DNA from: Verrucomicrobiales bacterium
Lineage (GTDB): Bacteria > Verrucomicrobiota > Verrucomicrobiia > Verrucomicrobiales > DEV007
NCBI GenBank assembly: GCA_012960505.1
Contig: DUBC01000008.1
Location: 62,001-126,000 of the forward strand
Direction: 5' to 3'
Length of the DNA: 64,000 bases
The position numbers and the translations under genes are program-made. This document shows, piece after piece, positions 17,103 through 28,143 of the stretch. The notes beneath the pieces are model-generated. The model was not told where the DNA came from, did no database searches, and worked only from the letters and a program-made list of their open reading frames with translations. Positions within the stretch are counted from its first letter, which is position 1. Every line of letters begins with the position of its first letter.

Positions 17103-19190
17103 GTGAAAGAACAAAAAAAATACCAAAAAAAACCACTAATTATTGCAGGTATATTCAGCCTCCTTTTTCTTCTTAATGCAAATTCACAAAACATTAAAGA
17201 GAGCCCGAATCCAATCAATAATTCTAATGATACTCTTAATAGCATAAGTCTTGTAGATGGAGATTTTCTTGAGCGTTCTCTTATCAGGGAATTATCTGAA
17301 ACATTCAGGGTAATGGCAAATGTCACTGTAGCTGATTCTATTGATTCTGGATTTTTAATTCGCGGAATCAATGCTGAAGGAATCGGTTTAGCTTCTGGCA
17401 ATGCTCTGTCAACAATATACATAGACGGGATTGCTCAATCCAGAGATGGATCCAGGCGAGGATCTTTGGGTACTTGGGACCTAAAGAATATTTCTGTTCT
17501 TCGTGGACCACAAGGAACTTTGGGAGGAAAGAACTCTCTAGCGGGTCATATAGAAATTGAGACAAATGATCCAACCTTTCACCATGAGAACTCCTCATTT
17601 TTTGGATTGGGTGATAACGGTTTCTACGAGAGCGCTTTCATGATATCAGGACCCATCAATGATGAGCTAGCCATTCGCATTAGTGCAGAGTCTCAACATA
17701 AAAACGGAGAATTTAATTACCCTTTATTCGAAGGATTACCTGCACTCAAAGAAAGACAAGAAGATCATTATTATCAGATCAGAGGAAAAGTACTCTATCA
17801 GCCTTCTGGCCCAAAAGGGCCAACCGCAATGCTAAGCGCCTCGCACTCCTACGATTCACCCCAATATCAGGACGCGGACGGCCCTTCGGCTGGCGTAAAA
17901 TGGATTGATCGTGTGTGGGGGCTCCAGACCCTTCCTGTATTTGTTCCTGCACTGTCCACCGAAGTATCACAAATGAATCTCTCTGTGACAGTTCCTATCA
18001 GTGAATACTGGAGCATTGAGAGTCTCACTGGAATCGTTAGAACAATCACTGAAACTCCTTCCGTGGACCTTGCAACGCAGGGAGAAATTAATGAGTCTGA
18101 TGTATCTCAAGAATTTAAAGTCCATTACGAGAATGAATCAATGAAAGCAGATTTAGGTTTTTATTTTTTAGATGGAGACATAGATGAATCACTTAATCAG
18201 AACCTCCCCTTTAACGATTTTGAAAATAAGACATTTAATGACAACTCATTTAGAAATCTTGCTTTTTATGGAGAAACCAGTTTTCAAATCCTTCCAAGAT
18301 TGTCTCTTTTTGGGGGGTTCCGCTACGATCATGATGAATTAAAGTTCTCAAATACATTCAAAGAGGTCAATGAACAGGGATTATTAAACAGTAAAAAAAT
18401 ATCAGCTTCATTCTCCGATGATGCAATCCTACCGAAGGTAGGCATAGCTTATGAATTAGATGCGAATAACACCCTCGGGCTCAAGGCCCAGAAATCATAT
18501 CGTCCGGGATCCATTGCCTATGATCGATTTAATGATCTGAAATATGAATACGAATCTGAGAAGGCTTGGAATTATGAGCTGTCTTTAAATGGATTCACTA
18601 AAAATAAAAAAGTAAAATATTCTGCAAACCTATTTTATCTCGATTGGCAGGACCAACAGGTCAGTATCGCTCAAATCCCTGGTGACATCAGCACGGCTCT
18701 AATTACCAATGCAGAAAAATCTCAGATATATGGCGGAGAATTAGAAATCCAAGCTGCTCCAACAAAAAGACTATCTCTGTTCGCTTCTCTGGGTGTAGCG
18801 GTCACTGAATTTGAGGACTTTCAATTCACGCAGTTCCGTTCAATTTTAGACTTTTCTGGAGAAAAGTTTCCTCATTCACCAGATTACACAGCGGCTGTCG
18901 GAATAGATTATCAATTCGATAATGGATTCTTCTTTGGCGCTGACATGAAATATACGAGTTCTGCAATATCACGTTCTGTTTTTGAAGGACTAGTAAAGGA
19001 TGAACTCCCTGGATATACTGTAGCAAATTTACGTGCAGGATATAGAAAAGATAATTGGAGTATCATAGCATTTATCAGTAATGTTACAGACGAGAAATAT
19101 TTCCTTTATCGATACGATACCCCAAAGCTGCAAGTGGGAACACTAGGGCTTGAGAGATTCTGCGGATTGAGAGTCTCTTATACATTCTAG
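17103..19190 (+). CDS. TonB-dependent outer-membrane receptor
   Basis: A 695-residue outer-membrane receptor. After a signal peptide (about residues 1-28) it has a plug domain with GFLIRGINAEGIG, YIDGIAQSR, LKNISVLRGPQGTLGGKNSLAGHIEIET, the standard plug sequence, and then a long beta-barrel. It ends ERFCGLRVSYTF with the terminal phenylalanine used for outer-membrane insertion. Such receptors import siderophores, cobalamin or oligosaccharides using ExbB-ExbD-TonB energy. No SusD-like partner is nearby and the ligand cannot be read from sequence. The start is GTG at 17103. Being beside a polysaccharide monooxygenase makes a carbohydrate or copper/iron ligand plausible, but this is inference. 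Confidence 0.92.
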   Translation: MKEQKKYQKKPLIIAGIFSLLFLLNANSQNIKESPNPINNSNDTLNSISLVDGDFLERSLIRELSETFRVMANVTVADSIDSGFLIRGINAEGIGLASGNALSTIYIDGIAQSRDGSRRGSLGTWDLKNISVLRGPQGTLGGKNSLAGHIEIETNDPTFHHENSSFFGLGDNGFYESAFMISGPINDELAIRISAESQHKNGEFNYPLFEGLPALKERQEDHYYQIRGKVLYQPSGPKGPTAMLSASHSYDSPQYQDADGPSAGVKWIDRVWGLQTLPVFVPALSTEVSQMNLSVTVPISEYWSIESLTGIVRTITETPSVDLATQGEINESDVSQEFKVHYENESMKADLGFYFLDGDIDESLNQNLPFNDFENKTFNDNSFRNLAFYGETSFQILPRLSLFGGFRYDHDELKFSNTFKEVNEQGLLNSKKISASFSDDAILPKVGIAYELDANNTLGLKAQKSYRPGSIAYDRFNDLKYEYESEKAWNYELSLNGFTKNKKVKYSANLFYLDWQDQQVSIAQIPGDISTALITNAEKSQIYGGELEIQAAPTKRLSLFASLGVAVTEFEDFQFTQFRSILDFSGEKFPHSPDYTAAVGIDYQFDNGFFFGADMKYTSSAISRSVFEGLVKDELPGYTVANLRAGYRKDNWSIIAFISNVTDEKYFLYRYDTPKLQVGTLGLERFCGLRVSYTF

Positions 19191-19295
19191 CTCATCAACA
19201 ACGAGATTAGATAACTTCTAAGGCTTTCATAATCCGAGCATTATGGAAATCTGAATCCCAAAAAAATGAGTCTTGGTGAAAAAAATCAGACTAGA

Positions 19296-20546
19296 TCACT
19301 TCTGATTAACACGGTAAAAACCATTTTTCCCAACTACTGAGAACTGGCGTTTAATAATATCACCATTCCCATCGATTCCAGATTCTATAGTTTCCCAATG
19401 ATTCAAATCAGAAGATGATTGGATTGCATAGGAACTCCCAACCTTGGTCGGAAAACTTAAGTTAAATTGATCGATGACTCCGGAAGGCATTAGCGTAGCA
19501 CTAATATTAATTTCAAATAGTTGATGCTGCTCTTCATGTGAATGCGTTTGAAGAGAAACTCCGTTAAGAATAAGATGTGAAGGAAAAATAGATTTCAGGT
19601 TCCCTGGCATTGCAGAGAATCCAAATTTAACCGAACCCCCAACAGGAATTGATTGATTCCATCCAGAGTGGCGTACTGTGTAGCGATTACCCTCGCGTTT
19701 AATCAGTTCCGCATTCCAAAAAGATGAGATGTCCTGTTCAATTTCAAACTCCAACTCCCAAGAATTGATCGGATAATCTCCGAGATTAGTAATTTCGGCT
19801 TCACCGGTAAATCCAGAATTCCAGTCATTTTGAATAGAGAAATCGACTTCAGCCCTAATGTCCTTGATGTCTGGTATGTTATCTATACCACCGACACCGT
19901 TACCCGGATTACCGATACCCTTACCGTCACCAAAATCAATGTCACTTGTAGAAAAGAAAGCTTCCCCGGCAGGATCAATCCTCTGCCATATAACATAAAG
20001 AATATGATGTCCAATACGGTTCGGAAAATCAACTGTGAAACGATAGTAATGACCATCACGAATCACACGATTTGTACCCGAAAGGAGCTCAAGATCATCC
20101 CATTTCAAAGGTTGATCAGGTGTCCAGTTCACTCTGGTAATGAAGGCTAAAAAATAACTAGGATCGTGTGGAACCCACGCATCAAATATTACAGGATAAG
20201 GGCCCGGATTTACCGAAGTCGTAGGCCAATCGGATCGAACAATGTCCAGACCAGAATATTTTTGACGACCAGCTCCTGCAAGTTGATTGTCCGGAATAAT
20301 GGATCGATAAGGTTCAATGCTCTCAGGGTCATATCTAGGAACGAGTTGGCTCACTTCATGCCAATCATAAAATGCCTGCGTTCCAGCAGTTTCTATAGCA
20401 GCTGCTGATGCCGCATTTTTGGGGGACTCGGGATTTTCTTGAAAAATAAGATAAGAGCGACTGACCGGATCACCTGCTGATCCATGACTAAATACATTTG
20501 TTATGAATAATATATATGTTGGAAGGATGATGATGAAAAAATTCAC
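19296..20546 (-). CDS. AA10 lytic polysaccharide monooxygenase with CBM2
   Basis: A secreted copper enzyme that oxidatively cleaves crystalline chitin or cellulose. The signal peptide (residues 1-20) ends ...NVFS and cleavage would expose His21 (HGSAGDPVSR), the N-terminal copper-brace histidine. The second ligand is His127 in DAWVPHDPSYFLAFITR, and GHHILYVIWQRIDP ... GEAFFSTSDIDF matches the end of the AA10 domain (about residue 205), including an aromatic at the axial position. A Gly/Asn/Asp-rich linker follows, then a CBM2-like domain (about 230-335, FSIQNDWNSGF ... SGWNQSIPVGGSVKFGF), and a C-terminal module with YAIQSSSDLNHWETI ... FYRV. That last module is common on verrucomicrobial secreted proteins. 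It lies 95 bases downstream of the 944-residue glycoside-hydrolase-like gene. Confidence 0.92.
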   Translation of the reverse strand: MNFFIIILPTYILFITNVFSHGSAGDPVSRSYLIFQENPESPKNAASAAAIETAGTQAFYDWHEVSQLVPRYDPESIEPYRSIIPDNQLAGAGRQKYSGLDIVRSDWPTTSVNPGPYPVIFDAWVPHDPSYFLAFITRVNWTPDQPLKWDDLELLSGTNRVIRDGHYYRFTVDFPNRIGHHILYVIWQRIDPAGEAFFSTSDIDFGDGKGIGNPGNGVGGIDNIPDIKDIRAEVDFSIQNDWNSGFTGEAEITNLGDYPINSWELEFEIEQDISSFWNAELIKREGNRYTVRHSGWNQSIPVGGSVKFGFSAMPGNLKSIFPSHLILNGVSLQTHSHEEQHQLFEINISATLMPSGVIDQFNLSFPTKVGSSYAIQSSSDLNHWETIESGIDGNGDIIKRQFSVVGKNGFYRVNQK

Positions 20547-20641
20547 CTGTAGACATTAGCACCGCTCTGTACCCAAGCACAAGAGCAAGCTAGAATAAAA
20601 CTAGGGATGGAAATAAATGAACTATAATAACAAAATTTAAT

Positions 20642-23476
20642 TCACTCGCCCAATACAACTTTAATTAATTCGGCATCCCCCTGATTTAATTTTAATTTAA
20701 AAATGGACTTACCTCGATCATTCATTAGGCGCCCTTCTACCCACTTCCTATTCTTTTTATTCATATGTTGAATAGATTTTACTTTATCAGTGAAATTTAA
20801 AATGACTTCATGATTAGAACCAATGTCACGATTCCCCAATACAATAAACCGTTCATCTTTAGAGCCCTCAAAAACCCCCATAACAATATGCTCTCCTTTG
20901 GGGTTCACCCAATAATCAGCTGGAGCCTTTACTGTACTCGTTGGCAAAGGGTCCGTATGATAAACAGCTAATGATCTAGCATCAGTTAAACTCGGGCTGA
21001 ATGAGGCGATGGTATTATTTATACCAGACACCTCTTTTCCTATATCTGATAATGGAGGAGGCTCAGTTTCAACAACTTTGTGAATATCAAACATGGTCCA
21101 TCCTACCCACCACTTAAATGCCTTGATCCCATAAGCAAGACTCATTGAGACAGTTTGCCTCATTTTAACAACATTATCTCCATGCACATGAACAAACCTG
21201 AAAACAGGTATACCACCAGCCGCAATAGACATGCGTCTATAATATTCAAGAAAATGAAAGTGTAGATGCGCCTGTCTCTGCCAATGATAATCGTAATATT
21301 CAAGCATTCTTGGACGAACTGCATCGAGAAAAAATTCTATCCCTCCATACTGAGAATAGGTAGTAAACTCGGTAGGATGAAAAGGGTCTATAGATTCATA
21401 TTTTTGTCGAATTGTACCAAAATAAGGGAAACTTGATGGTTTTCTGCGGTCACTCATGTAATAGGAAATTACCGTCTTCTCGTCCTTCAAGGCATGAGCT
21501 GACCAAGGAGTAACACCATGCATCAACATATAAATCCCTGCTTCCTTAGATTTTTCAAAATCTGCTAAACTCCCCTCTAACCCGTTAAAGTTAGCTCTTT
21601 TCATCGTAACAAAAAGATTATCTAATCCTACGCGAGGCCCTACCCAGCTAGGAGAAAGAAATGAAATCATTGCAGGCATTTTGAATGGACCAGGCAAAGC
21701 CTCTCTAACTTTTTTTGCATAAGGTCCTAGACCAAAGACCTCACTAGTTCTCTGCTTTGGATAGACTTCCAATCGTTTGATTTCTCGGTCACGGTATACC
21801 ACATCTACGCCTAACCCTGTCACCGTATCAATCCTGAAAGAAATGTCCTGATCAATCGGCCAACCAGGGAGAATGCAAACACGCTTCCCTGTCGCCTCAA
21901 TGAGCATTGGACGCAATGAATCAACTAAAGCATCGACTCCATTCTTTTTCGGTGGTAATTGAGAAAAATCAGAGCCCCAAAATTGAAGGGACCCTAAGCT
22001 CTTATCATCAAGTTCTAGTGATGATTTGACTGCCTTAAGTGCATTCTCAATGGCCTGTCCGGATCTTTCTTCTGACCAATACAAAATCTCGCCCTCTGGA
22101 ATCTCAATTTCTTTGATAACTTCAGGATTAAGAGAATGAGGCCCCCTTCCACTACATGCACTCAAATAACGTCTTAGTACAAGTGTTCTAGAAATTTCAA
22201 AACCATTCTCAATGTCACTAAGAAAAATACTTCCTCTATTCCAAAATTTATTCCATGCCTCCACCTGAGCACTTACGGCACCATTGACATCGACTTTAGA
22301 AACGGATCCAATTAACTTATCTAACTGCTCATTTTCCTGAGCCCTAATCAAATGAATCTGCAAATCAAAAGCAACTTTTGAATCAATGGCTTGAAGTTGG
22401 TTGTCCTTAGTTTCCATTCCATCGCAAAGAACAATGAGTGCATCTCTCCCATTAGTTTTAGCTATTTGTTTGTTTTTCTCTAAAGATAAAACTTTCCCTT
22501 CATTGTCATCAAAAAGCACCTTTAAAGGAACCGGACTCTTACTACGAAATTGCAAATGCAAAATGTCCCGCTTTGCATCCACAAAAAATGAATAAGAAGG
22601 GTTTTCTTTCTGCCTAATATTTTTCACCACCACCTCACCATATTTAAAGCGTAACATCTGACGAAAAGATTCAGGTGACGTGTTAAGACCCGGATCAAAT
22701 TGAAAACGCAAAGTTCCAATCCTCTTGGCAGAACTATCCAATTTCGAATAACGAGCTAATGAAACAAGAACGCTCCCTGCTTTCTCAGTCCAAACGTTAG
22801 CGAGCAATGACCCGTTACCCATAGGCATTGCTTCTTCTCCGCTAGAAGGCTTAGTCCATGTGAGGTTTGCCGCAGAAATAGGATCCGGCCCCTGACTAAT
22901 AGTAGGTGGATTTTCCGGAGCCAATTTAATGAGTTCTGAATCACTTAGTTTTTTATCAACAAGAAGAACTTCGGTCGCTCCTGGATTAGGGCCACCATGC
23001 GAATTAAAAAAACGTAAGGTAAGCTTCTTTACTTTTTGCCTATTAAAAGCGACACGCTGTCCTCCATGCATTTTTTTAAAGGCCCCCTTTGCAACTGGAA
23101 CTTCATTATCATTAATAATAATTACGTAATCCTTAAAACATTCATCCAATAACCAAGCAGTTCTTCCAAAATAAATAAGTTCCTGCAAAAAGACTGGCTC
23201 CTCCCATTCAAATACAAGATCTCCTTTATCGCCAGCCGTCTCACCATTAACAGCCCATGACTTGGCACCTTTATCAGAAGGAAAAAATTCAAAGTGCTGA
23301 CATAAAGCGGGAGCAATTCTACCATCAGCAACAGAAGAAGCCTTCAATCTCTGCTCCGTAAGTTCTGATGAAGCTGTGATTTTGGCCTGACTTGCTAGAT
23401 TTTTATATTCAATTACATCGGCCGGACAAATTCCATTCAAGAAATAGAAAGCGAATAAAATAAAAGGAAATTTCAT
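20642..23476 (-). CDS. Composite exported glycoside-hydrolase-like protein
   Basis: A 944-residue protein with a signal peptide (about 1-20). Residues about 25-175 resemble an F5/8-type C (discoidin-like) carbohydrate-binding domain. Residues about 200-440 match the N-terminal beta-sandwich of DUF5703/GH95-like proteins (ANLTWTKPSSGEEAMPMGNG ... WNKFWNRGSIFLS ... SRTLVLRRYLSACSGRG). The expected (alpha/alpha)6 barrel then does not follow. Instead there is an unrelated region with a (beta/alpha)-barrel look (GIYMLMHGVTPWSAHALK, YYMSDRRKPSSFPYFG, GIKAFKWWVGWTMFD) and a C-terminal beta-sandwich. In related barrels the YxxxDEPS-like position usually carries an acidic pair; here it reads SDRRKP, so activity is uncertain. 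The reading frame is uninterrupted. It may be a natural domain fusion; substrate unknown. Confidence 0.62.
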   Translation of the reverse strand: MKFPFILFAFYFLNGICPADVIEYKNLASQAKITASSELTEQRLKASSVADGRIAPALCQHFEFFPSDKGAKSWAVNGETAGDKGDLVFEWEEPVFLQELIYFGRTAWLLDECFKDYVIIINDNEVPVAKGAFKKMHGGQRVAFNRQKVKKLTLRFFNSHGGPNPGATEVLLVDKKLSDSELIKLAPENPPTISQGPDPISAANLTWTKPSSGEEAMPMGNGSLLANVWTEKAGSVLVSLARYSKLDSSAKRIGTLRFQFDPGLNTSPESFRQMLRFKYGEVVVKNIRQKENPSYSFFVDAKRDILHLQFRSKSPVPLKVLFDDNEGKVLSLEKNKQIAKTNGRDALIVLCDGMETKDNQLQAIDSKVAFDLQIHLIRAQENEQLDKLIGSVSKVDVNGAVSAQVEAWNKFWNRGSIFLSDIENGFEISRTLVLRRYLSACSGRGPHSLNPEVIKEIEIPEGEILYWSEERSGQAIENALKAVKSSLELDDKSLGSLQFWGSDFSQLPPKKNGVDALVDSLRPMLIEATGKRVCILPGWPIDQDISFRIDTVTGLGVDVVYRDREIKRLEVYPKQRTSEVFGLGPYAKKVREALPGPFKMPAMISFLSPSWVGPRVGLDNLFVTMKRANFNGLEGSLADFEKSKEAGIYMLMHGVTPWSAHALKDEKTVISYYMSDRRKPSSFPYFGTIRQKYESIDPFHPTEFTTYSQYGGIEFFLDAVRPRMLEYYDYHWQRQAHLHFHFLEYYRRMSIAAGGIPVFRFVHVHGDNVVKMRQTVSMSLAYGIKAFKWWVGWTMFDIHKVVETEPPPLSDIGKEVSGINNTIASFSPSLTDARSLAVYHTDPLPTSTVKAPADYWVNPKGEHIVMGVFEGSKDERFIVLGNRDIGSNHEVILNFTDKVKSIQHMNKKNRKWVEGRLMNDRGKSIFKLKLNQGDAELIKVVLGE

Positions 23477-23668
23477 AAGACGAGATTAAAGAAGAAAACA
23501 AAAAAATGAAAGCCTCCGTATTATCTTCAAAAAGTGAAAGAACGATATTATTCTAGAGCATATTTAAAAGTTTAATCGTGTTTCCTTACAATAATACTAC
23601 CAAGTGTTCCTTTAGCGTTGTATTATCGGACATGGCAGAAACAAGATATATTTTTGAAGTCTGTGAAT

Positions 23669-26656
23669 ATGATGACTTCCCGATTAACAATTTTACTTGT
23701 CGCTATAAGCTTCGACCTAAGTAAAGCCGAAGAGATCAAATTTAATAGGAATATTCGTCCGATCCTCTCTGATAATTGTTTCTCTTGCCACGGCCCAAAT
23801 TCTAAAGATGCAAAAGGAGGATTGCAGCTTCACTCCAAATCCACAGCAACCGCTCCATTAGGAAAAACTAAAAATCGCCGTGCCATTGCACCTGGAAACA
23901 AAGAAGCCAGCGAGATGTGGACAAGGATCAATGCGCTTGACCCAGAAGATCGCATGCCTCCTATAAAATCAAACCATGCCCTAAGCAAAAACCAAATCAA
24001 GGTCATTGGGCAATGGATTGATGAGGGAGCAAAATATCAAGAACACTGGTCATTCCAAAGCCCAGATCCACCCGTAGGAACAATTGATCAGTTCATCAGA
24101 GCTGAACTAAAAAGAAATGGACTTAATCCATCAAAGATTGCAAATAAAACAACGCTAATTCGCCGATTAACACAGGATCTGACAGGCCTACCACCATCGT
24201 TAGAAGAAATTAAAAACTTCACTTCCGATACAGAATCTACCACTTATGAAAAGGAAGTTGACCGCCTATTGAGTACCCGAGCTGCGGCTGAACGGCTAAC
24301 GGTAAACTGGATGGATGGAGCTCGTTACGCTGACACTAACGGGTACTCCATTGATGATCACAGAGATATGTGGATCTGGCGAGATTGGGTCATTCATGCA
24401 TTTCTTGAAAATATGCCATTCAACCAATTTACATTAGAACAAATTGCCGGTGATCTAATACCGAAAGCAACTGAACAGCAAAAAGTCGCCACCGGTTTTC
24501 TTAGAAATAGCATGAATACTCATGAGGGTGGAACAATTGCCGAGGAATACCGTGTCACGTATACAGCTGACAAAGTTGATACTGTATCCACTGTTTTTAT
24601 GGGACTCACAATGAAATGCGCACAGTGCCATGATCATAAGTACGACCCAATAACTCAGGAAGAATATTATAAATTCTTCGCATTCTTTAATACTTCAAGT
24701 GAACCAGGGAACGGATCAACTAATTCTAACACAGCACCGATCATTGAAGCGAATTCATTGATTTGTTCCCCTGAAAGAGTAAAACGCGATGCGGGATTTA
24801 GACTCACTGAGTTAGAAAACATGAGAATCAGACCAGAGCCAAGAATGGTTACAATGAGAGATGCATGGGAAAAGAAAACTCTGAAGAATCTAACGCCTCC
24901 TAAGTTGGATGAAAAATCAAAGAATATGCCAACTTTCCCGGAAAATACAGCTCATTGGATTTGGAACGCACTCAATCAAATGTCAGAAAATGTTGAATTT
25001 AAAAAAGAATTCAAACTGAAGGAATTACCTGAAGAGGCACAAGTTTGGTTCACTTGCGATAATGAATGCTCCGTCAAAATAAATAACACATTAGTTGGAT
25101 CAAATAGTGACTGGACTAAGCCTAAAAAAATACAAATCACTGGTCTTATCAAAGGATCGAACGTCATATCAGTTAACGCAATGAATGAAAAAAACAGTCC
25201 AGCGGGACTAATCTTAAGCGTAGCCATACGCTTATCCAAAGATAAAGTCATTCACCTAGTAACTGATTCCACTTGGGATACTCGAGAAACGAAAAATAAT
25301 AATAAACAGGATTGGTCTAAGGCAGTTGAAATAGCAAAATATGGAGACAATCCATGGGGAAATTTGGAAACGAAAAAAGAGAAGAAAAGTAACAATTCTC
25401 TTTTTCTTGCACTCAAAGCTGATGCCCAGGAACGCTCCAAAGATCAATGGAAAACGATCAACGATGCCTTTGCTACTGAGTCTGGTCCCTTCAAAATCTA
25501 TCAGAACCAACTTAACCTCGAAGAGAAAGCCATTCGCAAATCCGCAGACACGGGACGATCAACCGTCATGGTCATGAATTATAAGCCCCGGAAAACTCAC
25601 ATATTAATTCGTGGAGCGTATGATCAGCATGGAAAAGAAGTGCAATCCGGAGGTCCGGCGACACTTCCACCTCTTAATGGTCAGAACAACAGTGCAAAAA
25701 CAAGACTCGATCTCGCTAAATGGCTCATTAATCCTTCCCACCCTCTAACAGCCAGAGTCATTGTGAACAGATACTGGCAAATGATTTTTGGTACTGGATT
25801 AGTTAAAACTTCCGAAGACTTCGGAACTCAGGGCGAATATCCTTCTCACCCTAAACTACTTGATCGACTCGCCAATGATTTCATTAAAAACGGATGGAAC
25901 TTAAGAAAACTTATTAAACGAATCGTTATGTCTGAAACCTACAGACAAGAATCCGTGATCACTCCTAAAATGATGGAAAAAGATCCATACAATAAATTGT
26001 TGGCACGTGCGCCACGGTTCAGATTAGATGCAGAATTTGTAAGAGATAGTGCTCTTGCTGCTGGAGGTTTATTAAATAGAGAAATCGGTGGACCCAGTGT
26101 TTATCCTTATCAACCAGACGGTCTCTGGTCCGAAATCAGTCATTATGGTTATCCCGCAGGATTTACTTCTCAAAAATATTTACCAGGAACCGGAAGGTCC
26201 AACTACAGGCGAAGCATGTACACGGTATGGAAACGGACCTCTCCTCCCCCAACGATGGTCATTTTTGATGCCCCTAACAGGGAAATATGTAATGTCCGTA
26301 GGCTCCAAACAAATACTCCTCTACAAGCGCTCGTCTTACAAAATGACCCTCAATATCTGGAAGCAGCAAGATCACTAGGGGGAATCATGGCCTCAACAAA
26401 AACAATGGCAAAAGGTATAGAAATAGGATTCTTACGAGTAATCGGAAGAAAGCCCAACTCTATAGAACTACGAATATTAATCTCTTCATTTAACGAATAT
26501 AGAGATTCCTATTTTAACCGGCAGAATGATGCGAAATCATTAATTCAAATTGGCGAATCAAAATCTAAAATAAAAGACAAAATCGAAGAACAAGCTGCTT
26601 GGACTCTCATTGCAAGCACATTGCTAAACATGGACGAATTCGTTACGAGACAATGA
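23669..26656 (+). CDS. PSCyt1-DUF1549-DUF1553 cytochrome protein
   Basis: A large exported protein (about 995 residues from ATG 23669; a TTG at 23618 would add 17 residues before the signal peptide). After the signal (to about FDLSKAEE) comes the planctomycete-type cytochrome c domain with the heme motif NCFSCHG and a distal MPP. The DUF1549 domain ([20 protein letters not shown]) follows. A galactose-binding-like insert (about residues 430-550, [19 protein letters not shown]) precedes DUF1553, which has [21 protein letters not shown] and [13 protein letters not shown]. These proteins are typical of Planctomycetota and Verrucomicrobiota and nearly always pair with a DUF1501 gene, as here. A redox role in polysaccharide breakdown has been proposed but not shown. 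The stop overlaps the next start (ATGA). Confidence 0.93.
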   Translation: MMTSRLTILLVAISFDLSKAEEIKFNRNIRPILSDNCFSCHGPNSKDAKGGLQLHSKSTATAPLGKTKNRRAIAPGNKEASEMWTRINALDPEDRMPPIKSNHALSKNQIKVIGQWIDEGAKYQEHWSFQSPDPPVGTIDQFIRAELKRNGLNPSKIANKTTLIRRLTQDLTGLPPSLEEIKNFTSDTESTTYEKEVDRLLSTRAAAERLTVNWMDGARYADTNGYSIDDHRDMWIWRDWVIHAFLENMPFNQFTLEQIAGDLIPKATEQQKVATGFLRNSMNTHEGGTIAEEYRVTYTADKVDTVSTVFMGLTMKCAQCHDHKYDPITQEEYYKFFAFFNTSSEPGNGSTNSNTAPIIEANSLICSPERVKRDAGFRLTELENMRIRPEPRMVTMRDAWEKKTLKNLTPPKLDEKSKNMPTFPENTAHWIWNALNQMSENVEFKKEFKLKELPEEAQVWFTCDNECSVKINNTLVGSNSDWTKPKKIQITGLIKGSNVISVNAMNEKNSPAGLILSVAIRLSKDKVIHLVTDSTWDTRETKNNNKQDWSKAVEIAKYGDNPWGNLETKKEKKSNNSLFLALKADAQERSKDQWKTINDAFATESGPFKIYQNQLNLEEKAIRKSADTGRSTVMVMNYKPRKTHILIRGAYDQHGKEVQSGGPATLPPLNGQNNSAKTRLDLAKWLINPSHPLTARVIVNRYWQMIFGTGLVKTSEDFGTQGEYPSHPKLLDRLANDFIKNGWNLRKLIKRIVMSETYRQESVITPKMMEKDPYNKLLARAPRFRLDAEFVRDSALAAGGLLNREIGGPSVYPYQPDGLWSEISHYGYPAGFTSQKYLPGTGRSNYRRSMYTVWKRTSPPPTMVIFDAPNREICNVRRLQTNTPLQALVLQNDPQYLEAARSLGGIMASTKTMAKGIEIGFLRVIGRKPNSIELRILISSFNEYRDSYFNRQNDAKSLIQIGESKSKIKDKIEEQAAWTLIASTLLNMDEFVTRQ

Positions 26657-28086
26657 ATCAAGACTCCACCGCTATATTGAATCGCAAAGCATTCCTCGGA
26701 CAATCCGGCATTGCTCTGGGATCATTAGCGGTAAATTCTTTACTTAAAAATAATTCACTAGGAACAACAAATACTGGCATTTCGGACCTACCACACTTTT
26801 CTCCAAAAGCCAAAAGAGTCATTTATCTTTTCCAATCTGGAGGCCCTTCTCATATCGACTTGTTCGATCACTCCACTAAATTCAGTAAGCTTCATGGGAC
26901 AGAATTACCTGCAAGTGTAAGAGGAGGTCAACGTCTTACAGGGATGACTTCAGGACTTAAAAAACTCGTAGTTTGTGGACCAGTTTCACCAATGAAACGT
27001 AGAGGAAAATGTGGGACATGGATGAGCAACATGGTTCCTTACACAGGAAATATTGCGGACAAAATCACAGTCATTAATTCCATGCGTACGGAAGCAATAA
27101 ATCACGATCCAGGCATTACACTCATTAATACTGGATCGCAGATTCCAGGTCGACCCAGTGTTGGATCATGGGCAAACTATGGACTTGGCAGTAGCAACGC
27201 CAACATGCCTGCATACATTGTATTAATTTCTCAAGGCAATGGCAAAAATCCAGGCCAACCAATATTTTCAAGACTATGGGGAAGCGGATTTCTACCGAGT
27301 CAACATCAAGGGGTCTTAATGCGTAGCGGTAAAAACCCACTACTTTACCTGAACGATCCTCCCGGCATAGATAGATCAATCCGTAGAAAAATGCTCGATG
27401 ATCTTGCTTCCCTGAACAAAGGAACATATTCCCGATTTTCTGATCCAGAAATTGAAACTCGGATCGCACAATATGAAATGGCTTTTCGCATGCAAACCGC
27501 TGCCCCTAAAATCGTTGATTTATCCGATGAACCGGAGAGTACATTTAAACTTTACGGTGAGAAGACACGAACTCCTGGCACTTATGCTTACAATTGTCTA
27601 CTTGCCAGACGGTTAGCGGAACAAGACGTTAGATTTATTCAACTTTTTCATAGAGGTTGGGATCAGCATGGAAGTCTAATCCCTCATTTGAGAGCACAAT
27701 GCAATGACACAGATCAGCCATCAGCTGCCTTAGTCCAGGACCTCGATCAAAGAGGATTACTTGATGATACTTTGGTGATCTGGGGAGGTGAGTTCGGGCG
27801 AACCGCTTATAGTCAGGGTGCTTTAAAAAACGGAAGAGACCATCATGGACGTTGCTTTAGTATTTGGATGGCAGGCGCGGGAATAAAACAAGGACATGTT
27901 CATGGAATGACTGATGATTATTGTTATAATGTACTAAAGGATCCCGTTCATACGAATGATATGAACGCTACTATTCTTCACTCCTTGGGTATTAATCATG
28001 AAAAGTTTACTTTTAAATTTCAAGGGCTAAACGCAAGACTAACGGGCGTCGAAAAATCCCATGTGGTTCATGATATCTTGTCTTAA
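26653..28086 (+). CDS. DUF1501 family protein
   Basis: This 477-residue protein starts at ATG 26653, overlapping the upstream stop by four bases, so the two are coupled. Its N-terminus ([22 protein letters not shown]) resembles a Tat-type signal, though with a single visible arginine. The body fits the DUF1501 family, a branch of the alkaline phosphatase/sulfatase superfamily: [50 protein letters not shown] and [21 protein letters not shown], which hold the metal-binding histidines and aspartates. The catalytic serine/formylglycine-type residue of true sulfatases is not obvious. The family is of unknown function and is paired with DUF1549/DUF1553 cytochromes. Confidence 0.94.
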   Translation: MNQDSTAILNRKAFLGQSGIALGSLAVNSLLKNNSLGTTNTGISDLPHFSPKAKRVIYLFQSGGPSHIDLFDHSTKFSKLHGTELPASVRGGQRLTGMTSGLKKLVVCGPVSPMKRRGKCGTWMSNMVPYTGNIADKITVINSMRTEAINHDPGITLINTGSQIPGRPSVGSWANYGLGSSNANMPAYIVLISQGNGKNPGQPIFSRLWGSGFLPSQHQGVLMRSGKNPLLYLNDPPGIDRSIRRKMLDDLASLNKGTYSRFSDPEIETRIAQYEMAFRMQTAAPKIVDLSDEPESTFKLYGEKTRTPGTYAYNCLLARRLAEQDVRFIQLFHRGWDQHGSLIPHLRAQCNDTDQPSAALVQDLDQRGLLDDTLVIWGGEFGRTAYSQGALKNGRDHHGRCFSIWMAGAGIKQGHVHGMTDDYCYNVLKDPVHTNDMNATILHSLGINHEKFTFKFQGLNARLTGVEKSHVVHDILS

Positions 28087-28119
28087 AATTTATCAAGTAT
28101 TCTAACATTCATTACTGCG

Positions 28120-28137
28120 TGCGAGGAAAAGCTCGCA
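28120..28137. terminator. Hairpin between convergent genes
   Basis: A six-base-pair GC-rich stem (TGCGAG / CTCGCA) with a GAAAAG loop lies between the stop of the DUF1501 gene (28086) and the end of a minus-strand small ORF (28144). No strong T-run follows on either strand, so it would be a weak or factor-dependent bidirectional terminator. Position supports the call more than sequence does. Confidence 0.4.
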
Positions 28138-28143
28138 TGGCCG

